64,000 bases of DNA, from the NCBI GenBank assembly GCA_018401495.1, contig JAGYJX010000020.1, forward strand, positions 62,001 through 126,000, read 5' to 3'. The DNA is from Rhodospirillaceae bacterium (GTDB taxonomy: Bacteria > Pseudomonadota > Alphaproteobacteria > Thalassobaculales > Thalassobaculaceae). The notes below the pieces were generated by a model that was not told the origin of the DNA, made no database searches, and saw nothing but the letters and a program-made list of their open reading frames with translations. The position numbers were made by a program, and so were the translations under genes. Below are positions 8,963 through 17,608 of this stretch, in pieces; the stretch's first letter is position 1, and each line of letters begins with the position of its first letter.

Positions 8963-10270
8963 TCAGCAGTCGAGGGTGTTCGCCCGCTCCCAGGCGGTCA
9001 GTTCGCGCGAGTAGGCGTTCCAGTCCTGGAGGCGAAGCTTGACCAGGGCGGCGACGGTCTCGGCGCCGACCGCGGCGGCCAGCGTCCTGTCCTTCTCCAG
9101 CGCCCGCAGCGCGTCCAGCAGGTTCAGCGGCAGCAGCTTGGCGCCCCGCGCCTTGTGACGTTCGGCGTACATGTCGATGTCGAGGCGCTTGCCGGGATCG
9201 GCCTTGGTGTCGATGCCGTCGAGCCCGGCCGCCAGCACCGCCGCCGGCAGCAGGTACGGGTTCACGGCACCGTCGGCGAGCCGGAATTCGAGGCGGCCGC
9301 CGTCGGGGATACGGACCATGTGGGTGCGGTTGTTGCCGCCGTAGGTGATGGTGTTCGGCGACCAGGTGGCGCCGGACGCGGTAACCGGGGCGTTCAGGCG
9401 CTTGTAGGAGTTCACCGTCGGGTTGGCGAAGGCGCAGAGCCCCGGGGCATGCGCCATCAGCCCGCCGAGGAAGCTGTAGCCGAGCGCCGAGATCCCGAGC
9501 TCGCCCTTGGGGTCGGCGAACAGGTTCTTGCGTCCGGCGGTGTTCCACAGGCTGACATGGGCGTGGCAGCCGTTGCCGGTGAGGTGCGGGAACGGCTTCG
9601 GCATGAAGGTGGCGCGCAGCCCGTGCTTCTCGGCGATCGTCTTGACCATGTACTTGAAGAAGGCGTGGCGGTCGGCGGTCAGCAGGGCGTCGGCGTAGTC
9701 CCAGTTCATCTCGAACTGGCCATTGGCGTCCTCGTGGTCGTTCTGGTAGGGGCCCCAACCCAGCGCCTGCATGGCGTCGCAGATCTCGGTGATCACGTCG
9801 TAGCGCCGCATCAGCGCCTGCACGTCGTAGCAGGGCTTGCCCTGGGCATCATGGGCGTCGGCGACGGCGCTGCCGTCGGGCGTGATCAGGAAGAACTCGC
9901 ACTCCACGCCGTGCTTGAGGCGGTAGCCTTTGGCCTCGGCCGCGGCGGCGACCCGCTTCAGGGTGTTGCGCGGCGCCTGCGCCACCTCCGCCCCGCCCAT
10001 GTAGAGGTCGGCGGCGAGCCAGCCGACGCTCGGCTTCCACGGCAACTGGATCAGGCTGTCGGGATCCGGCACGGCGAACAGGTCGGGGTGCGCCGGCGTC
10101 ATGTCCAGCCAGGCCGCGAACCCGGCGAACCCGGCGCCGTCGCGCGCCATGCCGGCGATCGCCGAGGCCGGGACGAGCTTGGCCCGCATCACGCCGTAGA
10201 GGTCGACGAACGAGATCAGGAAATACTCGATGCCACGCTTCTTGGCCTCGCTCGCGAGATCGATCGCCAT
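8963..10270 (-). CDS. glnT: Glutamine-synthetase-like enzyme (GlnT / gamma-glutamylmethylamide synthetase family)
   Basis: Joins ammonia or an alkylamine to glutamate using ATP. The 435 residues carry the glutamine synthetase catalytic fold: HGVECEFFL, NDHEDANGQFEMNW, NGCHAHVSLW and FANPTVNSYKRLNAP, then NRTHMVRIPDGGRLEFRLAD. The length and motifs fit the GlnT/GmaS branch rather than GlnA. It closes the glxB-glxC-glxD cluster 68 bases downstream of glxD, an arrangement I recall from rhizobial glxABCD-glnT. If the product is gamma-glutamylmethylamide, the partner N-methylglutamate dehydrogenase genes are not in this window. Confidence 0.85.
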   Translation of the reverse strand: MAIDLASEAKKRGIEYFLISFVDLYGVMRAKLVPASAIAGMARDGAGFAGFAAWLDMTPAHPDLFAVPDPDSLIQLPWKPSVGWLAADLYMGGAEVAQAPRNTLKRVAAAAEAKGYRLKHGVECEFFLITPDGSAVADAHDAQGKPCYDVQALMRRYDVITEICDAMQALGWGPYQNDHEDANGQFEMNWDYADALLTADRHAFFKYMVKTIAEKHGLRATFMPKPFPHLTGNGCHAHVSLWNTAGRKNLFADPKGELGISALGYSFLGGLMAHAPGLCAFANPTVNSYKRLNAPVTASGATWSPNTITYGGNNRTHMVRIPDGGRLEFRLADGAVNPYLLPAAVLAAGLDGIDTKADPGKRLDIDMYAERHKARGAKLLPLNLLDALRALEKDRTLAAAVGAETVAALVKLRLQDWNAYSRELTAWERANTLDC

Positions 10271-10338
10271 CTGCCCATGCCCCCGCTTTTAGTGGTCCGA
10301 TCCGGGCCCGGGGTCGATCCCGTGCCCGCGTCGCACCA

Positions 10339-11673
10339 CTATCGACCGGAGACGCCGGGTATCCAATCGGTGCCGGCCAGCGGCACCTTCGCCATCGCCG
10401 CCGCCTCGACCGTCAGCGCCACCAGGTCTTCCGGTTCTAGGTTGCGCACGTCCGACTTGCCGTTGGCGCGGGCGATCGTCTGGCATTCAAGGGTCAGCAC
10501 CGCGAGGTAGTTGGCCAGCCGGCGCCCGGCCTCGACCGGGTCGAGGCGGGCCGCGAGCGCCGGGTCCTGGGTGGTGATGCCGGCCGGGTCGGTGCCCTCG
10601 TGCCAGTCGTCGTAGGCGCCGGCGGTGGTGCCGAGCGCGTTGTACTCGGCCTCCCAGCGCGGGTCGTTGTCGCCGATCGCGACCAGGGCGGCGGTGCCGA
10701 TCGACACCGCGTCGGCGCCCAGCGCCAGGCACTTGGCGACGTCGGCGCCGTTGCGGATGCCGCCCGACACCACCAGCTGGACCTTGCGGTGCATGTCGAG
10801 TTCCTGCAGCGCGGCCACCGCCGGGCGGATCGCCGCCAGGATCGGGATGCCGACGTGCTCGATGAACACCTCCTGGGTCGCCGCCGTGCCGCCCTGCATA
10901 CCGTCCAGCACCACCACGTCGGCGCCCGACTTCACCGCCAGCGCGGTGTCGTAGTACGGCCGCGAGGCGCCGACCTTCACGTAGATCGGTTTCTCCCAGT
11001 TGGTGATCTCGCGCAGCTCGCGGATCTTGATCTCCAGATCGTCGGGGCCGGTCCAGTCCGGGTGCCGGCAGGCCGAGCGCTGGTCGATGCCCTCGGGCAG
11101 GGACCGCATCGCCGCCACCCGCGCGCTGATCTTCTGCCCCAGCAGCATCCCGCCGCCGCCCGGCTTGGCGCCCTGTCCCACCACCACCTCGATGGCGTCG
11201 GCCCGGCGCAGGTCGTCGGGGTTCATGCCGTAGCGGCTGGGCAGGTACTGGTAGACCAGCTGGGTGGAGTGGCGGCGTTCCTCGTCGGTCATGCCGCCGT
11301 CGCCGGTGGTGGTCGACGTGCCCATGGCGGAGGCGCCGCGCCCGAGCGCCTCCTTGGCCTGCGCCGACAGCGAGCCGAAGCTCATGCCGGCGATGGTGAT
11401 CGGGATCTTCAGGTGGATCGGCTTGGAGGCGTAGCGGTCGCCGAGAATCACGTCGGTCCGGCAGGCTTCGCGGTAGCCCTCCAGCGGGTAGCGCGAGATC
11501 GAGGCGCCGAGGAACAGCAGGTCGTCGAAGTGCGGCAGCCGGCGCTTGGCGCCGGCGCCGCGGATGTCGTAGATGCCGGTCGCCGCGGCGCGTCGGATTT
11601 CCGCCAGCGTGTGGTCGTCGAAGGTCGCCGACTTGCGCGGCAGGGTGCGCGGGATCTTCGGGGGCTGGCTCAT
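10339..11673 (-). CDS. glxD: FMN-binding glutamate-synthase-like protein (GlxD / MgsC)
   Basis: Catalytic subunit related to the FMN domain of glutamate synthase. In GlxBCD/MgsABC complexes it makes glutamate or N-methylglutamate. The 444 residues include the FMN-domain features ITIAGMSFGSLSAQAKEALG, GQGAKPGGGGMLLGQKIS and VVLDGMQGGTAATQEVFIEH, then LVVSGGIRNGADVAKCLALG. ATG 11673 is taken as the start because residues before it have no family match. A five-codon ORF (ATG at 11688, ending at the TGA over the true start) lies between glxC and this gene and may act in coupling. Confidence 0.9.
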   Translation of the reverse strand: MSQPPKIPRTLPRKSATFDDHTLAEIRRAAATGIYDIRGAGAKRRLPHFDDLLFLGASISRYPLEGYREACRTDVILGDRYASKPIHLKIPITIAGMSFGSLSAQAKEALGRGASAMGTSTTTGDGGMTDEERRHSTQLVYQYLPSRYGMNPDDLRRADAIEVVVGQGAKPGGGGMLLGQKISARVAAMRSLPEGIDQRSACRHPDWTGPDDLEIKIRELREITNWEKPIYVKVGASRPYYDTALAVKSGADVVVLDGMQGGTAATQEVFIEHVGIPILAAIRPAVAALQELDMHRKVQLVVSGGIRNGADVAKCLALGADAVSIGTAALVAIGDNDPRWEAEYNALGTTAGAYDDWHEGTDPAGITTQDPALAARLDPVEAGRRLANYLAVLTLECQTIARANGKSDVRNLEPEDLVALTVEAAAMAKVPLAGTDWIPGVSGR

Positions 11674-11696
11674 TGGGACTGGCTCATCACACGGCC

Positions 11697-12392
11697 TCAG
11701 TACGCGCCGACATTGTCGACCTTGAAGTGATAGAGCCGGCGCGCCGAGCCGTAGCGGCGGAACGCCGCCGGGTCGACGCCGGCGTAACCGGCCCGGTCGA
11801 GCAGGACGCGAAGCGCAGCCAGATGCTCGTCGCGCATCGGCTTCTCGACGCAATCGGCGCCGAGGCTGGCGACCGTGCCGCGGACGTACAGCCGGGCCTC
11901 GTAGATCGAATCGCCGAGCGCGTCGCCGGCGTCGCCGAGCACCACCAGCGAGCCGGCCTGCGCCATGAACGCCGACATGTGGCCGACCGAGCCGCCGACC
12001 ACGATGTCGACGCCCTTCATCGAGATCCCGCAGCGCGCCGAGGCGTCGCCCTCGATCACCACCAGCCCGCCATGGCCGCTGGCGCCGGCCGACTGGCTGG
12101 CGTCGCCGGTCACCCGCACGGTGCCGGACATGATGTTCTCGGCGAGGCCGGTTCCGGCGTTGCCGTCGACGGTGATCGAGGCCGCCTTGTTCATCCCGCC
12201 GCAGTAGTAGCCGACATGGCCGCGAACGGTGACGTCGAGCGGCGCGTCGAGGCCGCAGGCCAGCGCGTGGGCGCCGTTCGGGTGCATCACCTCGAAGCTG
12301 CCGGCTTCCGCCAGGTGCAGGGTCCTGTTGACGTCGCGCAGGCTGGCGGTGGCGAGGTCGAGGACGCTGTTGCGCAGGGTTGCGACGGTCAT
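11697..12392 (-). CDS. glxC: Glutamate-synthase alpha-subunit-like beta-helix protein (GlxC / MgsB)
   Basis: Corresponds to the C-terminal GXGXG beta-helix domain of glutamate synthase, as a separate 231-residue subunit. The repeats are visible as TVRGHVGYYCGGMNKAASI, VDGNAGTGLAENIMSGTV and VVGGSVGHMSAFMAQAGSLV. ATG 12392 overlaps the stop of glxB (ATGA). In this family it bridges the amidotransferase and FMN subunits. Confidence 0.9.
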   Translation of the reverse strand: MTVATLRNSVLDLATASLRDVNRTLHLAEAGSFEVMHPNGAHALACGLDAPLDVTVRGHVGYYCGGMNKAASITVDGNAGTGLAENIMSGTVRVTGDASQSAGASGHGGLVVIEGDASARCGISMKGVDIVVGGSVGHMSAFMAQAGSLVVLGDAGDALGDSIYEARLYVRGTVASLGADCVEKPMRDEHLAALRVLLDRAGYAGVDPAAFRRYGSARRLYHFKVDNVGAY

Positions 12393-13285
12393 GCCGCGCG
12401 GCTCCAGGAGTAGATCTCGGCCGGCTTCGGCTCCCAGATCCGGGCGTGCCCGACGCCCGGCAGCTTGGCGATGGCGCGGAACTCCGACGACATCGCCACC
12501 CAGTCGTCGGTCTCGGCCAGCACCGCCGGCTTGCAGGCGATCGGGTCGCGAACGACCGCGAAGCCGCCGGCGGTGCCGATCGCGAAGGTGTAGAAGCCGT
12601 CGAGGTCCTTCAGCGCCGCGCCGACGGCGTCCGAGAGGCTGTCGCCGCCGCGCATCCGCCAGGCGAGGTAGCCGGCCGCCACTTCGGAATCGTTCTCGGT
12701 CTGGAAACGCTCGCCGTTCGCCTCGAGCCGGCGCCTCAGCCCGTTGTGGTTGGAGAGCGAGCCGTTGTGCACCAGGCAGGTGTCGGCGCCGGTGGAGAAC
12801 GGGTGCGAGCCGGCGGTGGTGACCGCCGATTCCGTGGCCATGCGGGTGTGGGCGATGGCGTGGGTGCCGGTGCGGGCCGGCAGCCCGAAGCGCTCGGCCA
12901 CCGCGTCGGGGTCGCCGATGCCCTTGAACAGCTCGATCGAACGCCCGACCGACAGCACCGTCACCTCCGGCGCGTTGGCGATCAGCCAGTCGCGCGCCGC
13001 CTGGCCGTCGCCCTCGGTGCGCAGCACCGCGTGGTCGTCGATCGGGGCGACCTCGACCGCGGCTCCCTGCGCCGCCTCGAGGCGCCGGGCAATCGCGGAC
13101 CAGTCGGCGTCGCGGGTCTCGGACAGCAGCACCAGCTTGGCCCCGGGCTCGGGCGCGCCGTAGACCGCGAAGCCGGCGGAATCCGGCCCGCGACCGCGCA
13201 TCTCGTGCAGCATCAGGGCGGTCAGCCGCCCCAGATCGCCGGCCAGGGCCTCGGATTTCAGGTAGAGTCCGACGATCCCGCACAT
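12389..13285 (-). CDS. glxB: Class II glutamine amidotransferase (GlxB / MgsA)
   Basis: Ntn-type amidotransferase subunit that releases ammonia from glutamine or handles the amide in the N-methylglutamate pathway. The start at 13285 puts the catalytic Cys at position 2 (MCGIVGLYL), as the family requires; GAGG lies 5 bases upstream. Further motifs are RGRGPDSAGFAVY, IAHTRMATES and LVHNGSLSNHNGLRR. At 298 residues it is a normal length. It is the first gene of glxBCD-glnT, preceded by a small palindrome and the cupin regulator gene. Confidence 0.92.
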   Translation of the reverse strand: MCGIVGLYLKSEALAGDLGRLTALMLHEMRGRGPDSAGFAVYGAPEPGAKLVLLSETRDADWSAIARRLEAAQGAAVEVAPIDDHAVLRTEGDGQAARDWLIANAPEVTVLSVGRSIELFKGIGDPDAVAERFGLPARTGTHAIAHTRMATESAVTTAGSHPFSTGADTCLVHNGSLSNHNGLRRRLEANGERFQTENDSEVAAGYLAWRMRGGDSLSDAVGAALKDLDGFYTFAIGTAGGFAVVRDPIACKPAVLAETDDWVAMSSEFRAIAKLPGVGHARIWEPKPAEIYSWSRAA

Positions 13286-13350
13286 GGTCGCCTCGCCTTC
13301 GGTTGACGGCCAGCTATAGACGGCGCCTCGTTGATCCACAAGAAAGATAT

Positions 13351-13365
13351 TTTCCCACCAGGAAA
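13351..13365. promoter_or_regulatory. Inverted repeat in the glxB promoter region
   Basis: TTTCC-CACCA-GGAAA is a 5-bp inverted repeat between the end of the XRE-cupin regulator and glxB. The location suits an operator for that regulator. The repeat is short, so the call is tentative. Confidence 0.35.
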
Positions 13366-13367
13366 CG

Positions 13368-13982
13368 CTACTCGGCCGTGGCGATGATCGAGAGATACCG
13401 GCACGGCAGCCGGCGCAGCTCCAGCGGCCCGTGCGCCGCTTCGGCGTCGAAGAACAGCGAGTCCCCCGGCCGCAGATGGTAGCGCTGCTCGCCGTGACGG
13501 TACACGACCTCGCCCTCCAGCATGTGGATGAACTCCACCCCGGGATGGCGGAAGATCGGGTGGGCGTCCGAGCGCTCGTCGAGGGTGATCAGGTACGGCT
13601 CCATCCGCACCTTGCTGCGCAGCGAGGCGCCGAGCAGCTGGTAGAGATGGCCCGACCGGCTGCCGCGGCGCTCGATCGTCAGCCCCTCGCCGGCCCGCAC
13701 GAAGCTCGCCTCGCGCTTCTCGTCGAACTTCTCGAAGAAGGTGGCGAGCGGGATGTTGAGGGCGGTCGCCAGGCCCTGCAGCGTGCCGAGCGACGGCGAG
13801 GTCTGGCCCTTCTCGATCTTCGAGAGCATGCCGGCCGAGATCGAGGCCGCCTTGGCGAGGTCCGACAGCGTCATGCCGAGCGCGGTGCGCAGGCCGCGGA
13901 CCTGGGCGCCGATCCAGGACTCCAGCGAGCGCTCGGAATCCGGCGCCCGCTGGGTGTCGGCGGTCCCCTCCGGCTCGTCCAC
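13368..13982 (-). CDS. XRE-family regulator with C-terminal cupin
   Basis: A 204-residue one-component regulator. The helix-turn-helix lies at about residues 28-82 (LRTALGMTLSDLAKAASIS, GMLSKIEKGQTSPSLGTL) and the cupin sensor domain at about 125-200 (HPGVEFIHMLEGEV, YHLRPGDSLFF, HGPLEL). The start is a GTG at 13982. Such regulators usually control the adjacent amine or amino-acid operon, here glxBCD-glnT, which follows on the same strand. The ligand is not visible. Confidence 0.88.
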   Translation of the reverse strand: MDEPEGTADTQRAPDSERSLESWIGAQVRGLRTALGMTLSDLAKAASISAGMLSKIEKGQTSPSLGTLQGLATALNIPLATFFEKFDEKREASFVRAGEGLTIERRGSRSGHLYQLLGASLRSKVRMEPYLITLDERSDAHPIFRHPGVEFIHMLEGEVVYRHGEQRYHLRPGDSLFFDAEAAHGPLELRRLPCRYLSIIATAE

Positions 13983-13998
13983 GCCGCCGCCCGCCCGC

Positions 13999-14382
13999 TC
14001 AGGCGCCGACGTAGGCGACCGCCTCGATCTCGACCTTCATGCGCGGGTCGACCAGGGCCGAGACCTCGACCAGGGTGGAGGCCGGGCGGTGCTCGCCGAA
14101 ATAGCGCTGGCGGATCGGGTTGATGCTGGCCCGCTCGGCGATGTCGGTCATGAACACCTGGACCTTGACCACCTGGTCGGGCCGCCCGCCGGCCTCGCGC
14201 AGGCAGACGTCGATGGCGTCCATGGCGATTTGGAACTGCTCGACGGTGCTCTCCGGGATCGAGCCATCGCTGCGCATCCCGACCATGCCGGACAGCCAGA
14301 TGAAGTCGCCGGCGCGGACGACGTGGCAGTAATGGCTGACCGGCTCCAGCTGGCCCTTCACCATCAGTCTCTCGATCGGCAT
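13999..14382 (-). CDS. RidA (YjgF/YER057c) family protein
   Basis: A 127-residue Rid-family protein, likely a trimeric enamine/imine deaminase or a relative that lost that activity. Features are DFIWLSGMVGMRSDGSI, QFQIAMDAIDVCLREAGG and RASTLVEVSALVDPRMKVEI. The Arg of RPASTLVEV fits the usual substrate-binding position. ATG 14382 has GGGGAGG 7 bases upstream. It precedes the cupin regulator and glx operon on the same strand, so it may remove reactive imines made by that pathway; that link is inference. Confidence 0.88.
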   Translation of the reverse strand: MPIERLMVKGQLEPVSHYCHVVRAGDFIWLSGMVGMRSDGSIPESTVEQFQIAMDAIDVCLREAGGRPDQVVKVQVFMTDIAERASINPIRQRYFGEHRPASTLVEVSALVDPRMKVEIEAVAYVGA

Positions 14383-14470
14383 GGCGTGTCCTCCCCTTCG
14401 GCGTGGTTCGATCGGCCCCAGCGTCGCCGCCCGCGACCCGCGGAGCAAGCGCAAGATGCCGCCGCGCCGG

Positions 14471-15502
14471 CTAGCCGGTCGCGCGGCAGAACCGGTGCAA
14501 CCAGTCGCCGTCGGGATCGCGCTCGTTCCCGGACGGCAGTTGGGCTTCGGGATCCTTGGCCCAGGCGGCAATGTCGGCGACCACCCGCCCACCCTGGAGG
14601 TCCCGGAACAGCATGTGGTAGCCGTTCGGGTACAGCACGACGCGCAGATCCGGCTCCGTCGGCGGCCGGCTCCGTAGCTTGCCCAGCATGGCGCAGGTCG
14701 GTTTCTTCGGCACCAGGTCATCCCGCCCGCCGTACAGCACCAGCAACGGCCCCCGCACATCGGGAGCGGCGTCCTGGGCCGCGTCCATCAGCTCGACCAG
14801 GCCGTACACGGCGTCGACCCGCGGGTTCTTCAGGAACAGCGGGTCGCGGCCGAGCCGGCGCAGCATCTCGATGTTGTCGGACGGCTTGAAGGGCAGGCCG
14901 CGCGGGTTCAGCGGCAGCCAGGGAATGGTGTGCCCGGCGAGCTCGAGGCTCCACGCCTGGTACCAGGGCATCCACTGCCGGCCCCACACCGCCGGGGCCG
15001 ACAGGATGGCGCCGTCGGCCGAGCCGGCCTCGGTCATCGCCAGCATGGCGACGGCGCCGCCCATGCTCTCGCCCATCAGGAACACCGGTCGCCCGGGCAG
15101 TTCGGCGCGGACCAGGGCGACCAAGGCGCGGGCGTCGGCGACCATGGCGTCGGCACCGTGCCAGCGGCCCCATCGCCCGGCGCGCCCGAAGCCGCGCTGG
15201 TCGGGCGCGAACACCGCGACCCCGGCGGCGGCCAGCGTCGGCCCGAACTCGGCGAAGGCGTTGCTGTAGTCACCGAAGCCGTGCAGCGCCACCACCGCGG
15301 CCGCGGCCTCGCCCTTGGGGCGCCAGGCGCGCAGCGGCAGGCGGGTGCCGTCGGCCATCAGGGCCGCGTGGTCGTCGACCAGCCAGGGCCGGCGGTCGGC
15401 CGGTCCGGCCTCGATGACCAACGGCGCGCAGGCCGCCGGTGCGATCAGCAGCGTCAGGAGAAGCGCGAGGCGGGCGAGGGGGCGTCGCCGCTCAGGCCGC
15501 AT
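14471..15502 (-). CDS. Alpha/beta hydrolase (monoacylglycerol-lipase-like), probable lipoprotein
   Basis: A serine hydrolase of the Hydrolase_4 family. The N-terminus is a signal (LALLLTLLIAPAAC), with a plausible but weak lipobox at Cys25. The nucleophile elbow is GESMGG near residue 147; the acid is likely the Asp in LYGGRDDLVP and the His that in NGYHMLFRD. It overlaps the last 11 bases of the ABC ATPase gene upstream, so the two are probably coupled. An envelope lipase or esterase acting on glycerolipids is the best guess. Confidence 0.8.
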   Translation of the reverse strand: MRPERRRPLARLALLLTLLIAPAACAPLVIEAGPADRRPWLVDDHAALMADGTRLPLRAWRPKGEAAAAVVALHGFGDYSNAFAEFGPTLAAAGVAVFAPDQRGFGRAGRWGRWHGADAMVADARALVALVRAELPGRPVFLMGESMGGAVAMLAMTEAGSADGAILSAPAVWGRQWMPWYQAWSLELAGHTIPWLPLNPRGLPFKPSDNIEMLRRLGRDPLFLKNPRVDAVYGLVELMDAAQDAAPDVRGPLLVLYGGRDDLVPKKPTCAMLGKLRSRPPTEPDLRVVLYPNGYHMLFRDLQGGRVVADIAAWAKDPEAQLPSGNERDPDGDWLHRFCRATG

Positions 15503-16526
15503 GCTCGTCCGAGGGGGCGGGCGGCCGGGTTCCTGTCAGTTCCAGGAAGATGTCCTCGAGGTCGCTCTCGCGGGTCTCCAGGTCGACGACGTGCAGCCCG
15601 GCCGCCTGCACAGCGCCGAGCAGACGCGGCAGGCGGGTCCGGCTCTTGGCGTAGGCGACGTGCAGCCGGCCGTCAGGCGCCAGCGCGAAGCCGAGCTCGG
15701 CGAGGGCCGCCGGCACCGTCTCGACGGCCTCCTCGACCGTCACCAGCAGCTCCTTTCGGTCGAGCCGGCCGACCAGGTTGCGGGTGGTGTCGAGGGCGAC
15801 GATGGCGCCGTGGTCGATGATCGCGACCCGGTCGCACAGCGCCTCGGCCTCCTCCAGGTAGTGGGTGGTCAGCAGCACGGTGACGCCGCCGTCGCGCAGC
15901 GTGCGGACGTTGTCCCAGAGCTTGCGGCGCAGCTCAACGTCGACCCCGGCGGTCGGCTCGTCGAGCACCAGGATCGGCGGATTGTGGACCATCGCCTTGG
16001 CGACCAGCAGGCGACGGCGCATGCCGCCCGACAGCGAGCGGGTGTAGGCGTCGGCCTTGTCGGTCAGGCCGACGGTCTCGAGGATCTCGGCGGTGCGGCG
16101 CTCGGCCGGCGGCACGCCGTACATGCCGGCCTGCAGCTCCAGCGTCTCGCGCGGCGAGAAGAACGCGTCGATGTTCAGTTCCTGCGGCACCACCCCGATC
16201 GCGGCGCGGGCGTTGCGCGGGTCCTGGTCGATGTCGATGCCCCAGATCCGCGCGGTGCCGGCGGACTTCACCACCAGCCCGGCCAGGATGTTGATGAGCG
16301 TCGACTTGCCGGCGCCGTTCGGCCCCAGCAGGCCGAACATCTCGCCGCGCCGCACCTCCAGGTCGATGCCGTTCAGCGCGTCCTTGCCGGGCTTGCCGCG
16401 CCGCCCGGCGTAGGTCTTGCGCAGGCCGCGGATCTCGAGCGCCAGCGCCGGCGCCTCGGCCGGGGCGGCGGGAAACCGCGTTACGATGGCGCTACCGGTG
16501 GGCGGGGTGCTGTGGGAGCCGGTCAT
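15492..16526 (-). CDS. ABC transporter ATP-binding protein (ABC-2 exporter type)
   Basis: Cytosolic ATPase of an exporter. Walker A is GLLGPNGAGKSTL near residue 70, the signature is SLSGGMRRRLLVAKAM, Walker B is ILVLDEPTAGVD, and the H-loop is LLTTHYLEEAE. A ~100-residue C-terminal extension is typical of the YadG/NodI group. ATG 16526 is chosen because residues before it have no family match. No ABC-2 permease is next to it: upstream is an opposite-strand zinc-finger gene and downstream an overlapping hydrolase. Confidence 0.9.
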   Translation of the reverse strand: MTGSHSTPPTGSAIVTRFPAAPAEAPALALEIRGLRKTYAGRRGKPGKDALNGIDLEVRRGEMFGLLGPNGAGKSTLINILAGLVVKSAGTARIWGIDIDQDPRNARAAIGVVPQELNIDAFFSPRETLELQAGMYGVPPAERRTAEILETVGLTDKADAYTRSLSGGMRRRLLVAKAMVHNPPILVLDEPTAGVDVELRRKLWDNVRTLRDGGVTVLLTTHYLEEAEALCDRVAIIDHGAIVALDTTRNLVGRLDRKELLVTVEEAVETVPAALAELGFALAPDGRLHVAYAKSRTRLPRLLGAVQAAGLHVVDLETRESDLEDIFLELTGTRPPAPSDEHAA

Positions 16527-16661
16527 CTGGGCCGTGAGATCCTTGCGGTCGGCGCCGCTCTGGGTATCATCCGGGCGCGCGCTGGACAAGCCGGGCCCCA
16601 TCCCGCATATGGGGCCGGGCGGCCGCCGGACCAGCCGCGCGTCGAGCCCGGGGAGCAGCGC

Positions 16662-16847
16662 ATGGCCCAGCCGTTCGAGACCATCGAGGTCAGCACCCAC
16701 ACCGTCGCCTGCGACGGCGGCGGCGGCGCGCTCGGCCACCCGCGGGTGTTCCTGGAGATCACCGAGGAAACCCACAAGGTGGTCTGCCCGTACTGCTCGC
16801 GCACCTACGTGCTGGTCGCGCCGGCCGAGGACCACCAGGCGGCCTGA
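16662..16847 (+). CDS. Small zf-CHCC zinc-finger protein
   Basis: A 61-residue protein of the zf-CHCC family, related to the mitochondrial complex I subunit NDUFS6 and common in alphaproteobacteria. Ligands are likely the Cys of VACDG, the His of GALGHPRV, and the pair in VCPYCSRTYVL. The start ATG 16662 has GGGGAG 6 bases upstream. It is divergent from the ABC ATPase. Confidence 0.82.
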   Translation: MAQPFETIEVSTHTVACDGGGGALGHPRVFLEITEETHKVVCPYCSRTYVLVAPAEDHQAA

Positions 16848-16864
16848 CGCCGACGGAGCGGCGG

Positions 16865-16990
16865 CTGGATCCCGGCTCGCGCTGCGCTTGGCCGGGATGA
16901 CGACGATGGAAAGGAGGGTGGCGGTCACCCACCCCTCACTGCCGTCACCCCGGACGGGCGCGCCTGTGGCGCGGTCGAGCCGGGGCCCAT
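16865..16990. repeat. Two REP-like palindromic intergenic elements
   Basis: ATCCCGGC (16869-16876) pairs with GCCGGGAT (16891-16898), followed by GACGACG. A second element at about 16944-16990 has CACCCCGG and CCGGGGCC ends. The pattern GGxTCCGGCTC...CCGGxATGACGAC recurs at 42488-42760. This is a dispersed extragenic palindrome family, not a gene. Confidence 0.6.
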
Positions 16991-17037
16991 GCAGCGACGG
17001 GCCGCCCTCGACGCCGGAGTCGCGCAGTGGACCGACG

Positions 17038-17505
17038 CTACCGTATGACCTTCGGCCAATTGCCGTCGGCCTTGCCGATGTTGCCCGGGATGTCCTGCTC
17101 CCAGGTCCGCTGCACCTCGGTGTTGTAGTTCAGGTACAGCTTGCCGTCGACGATCCGCCAGTTCGCCGGGTCGCCCTTGGCGGTGTAGCCCTGGGACACC
17201 GCCCAGGCGCAGTAACCGCCGTATTGCGGGGCGAACTTCGCCGGCTCGGCGTCGAACGCCGCCTTGTTGGCGGCCGAGGCGAAGCGCCAGGTGGCGCCGT
17301 TGTACTCGCTCTCGAACGCCGACGAGCCTTCCACCGGACGACCCTCGGTGAAGTAGGCGACCGGATCGTGGCCGTTGACGGCGAGGCTGGACAGGAAGCC
17401 GGTGTAGACCGGCGCCTCGGCGGCGCGGGCGGGCTGGCCGGCGCCGGTGCCGCCGGCGACCAGCAGGGACACCGCCAGCAGGGCGGCGAGGGGGAACCTT
17501 CGCAT
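17038..17505 (-). CDS. Secreted YHS-domain protein
   Basis: A 155-residue periplasmic protein of unknown role. A signal peptide (LAALLAVSLLVAGGTG, cleavage near ARAAEA) precedes a YHS domain (LAVNGHDPVAYFTEGRPVEG, YGGYCAWAVSQGY). YHS domains occur in copper- and other metal-linked proteins, but the conserved pattern here does not prove metal binding. Start ATG 17505. Confidence 0.85.
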   Translation of the reverse strand: MRRFPLAALLAVSLLVAGGTGAGQPARAAEAPVYTGFLSSLAVNGHDPVAYFTEGRPVEGSSAFESEYNGATWRFASAANKAAFDAEPAKFAPQYGGYCAWAVSQGYTAKGDPANWRIVDGKLYLNYNTEVQRTWEQDIPGNIGKADGNWPKVIR

Positions 17506-17583
17506 GATCGTTGCTCCCGGTTGTCGAGGACGTGGGTTGCTGGACCAATGCCGGTGCCACGGGCCGGGTTACGCTTGCGATCT

Positions 17584-17600
17584 GTATCGTCATGCGATAC
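17584..17600. promoter_or_regulatory. Palindromic operator in front of the toxin-antitoxin pair
   Basis: GTATCG-TCATG-CGATAC is a perfect 6-bp inverted repeat 9 bases upstream of the toxin start, followed by an A/T-rich AAATTTTC. The position and form fit an autoregulatory HigA-type operator. Confidence 0.6.
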
Positions 17601-17608
17601 AAATTTTC

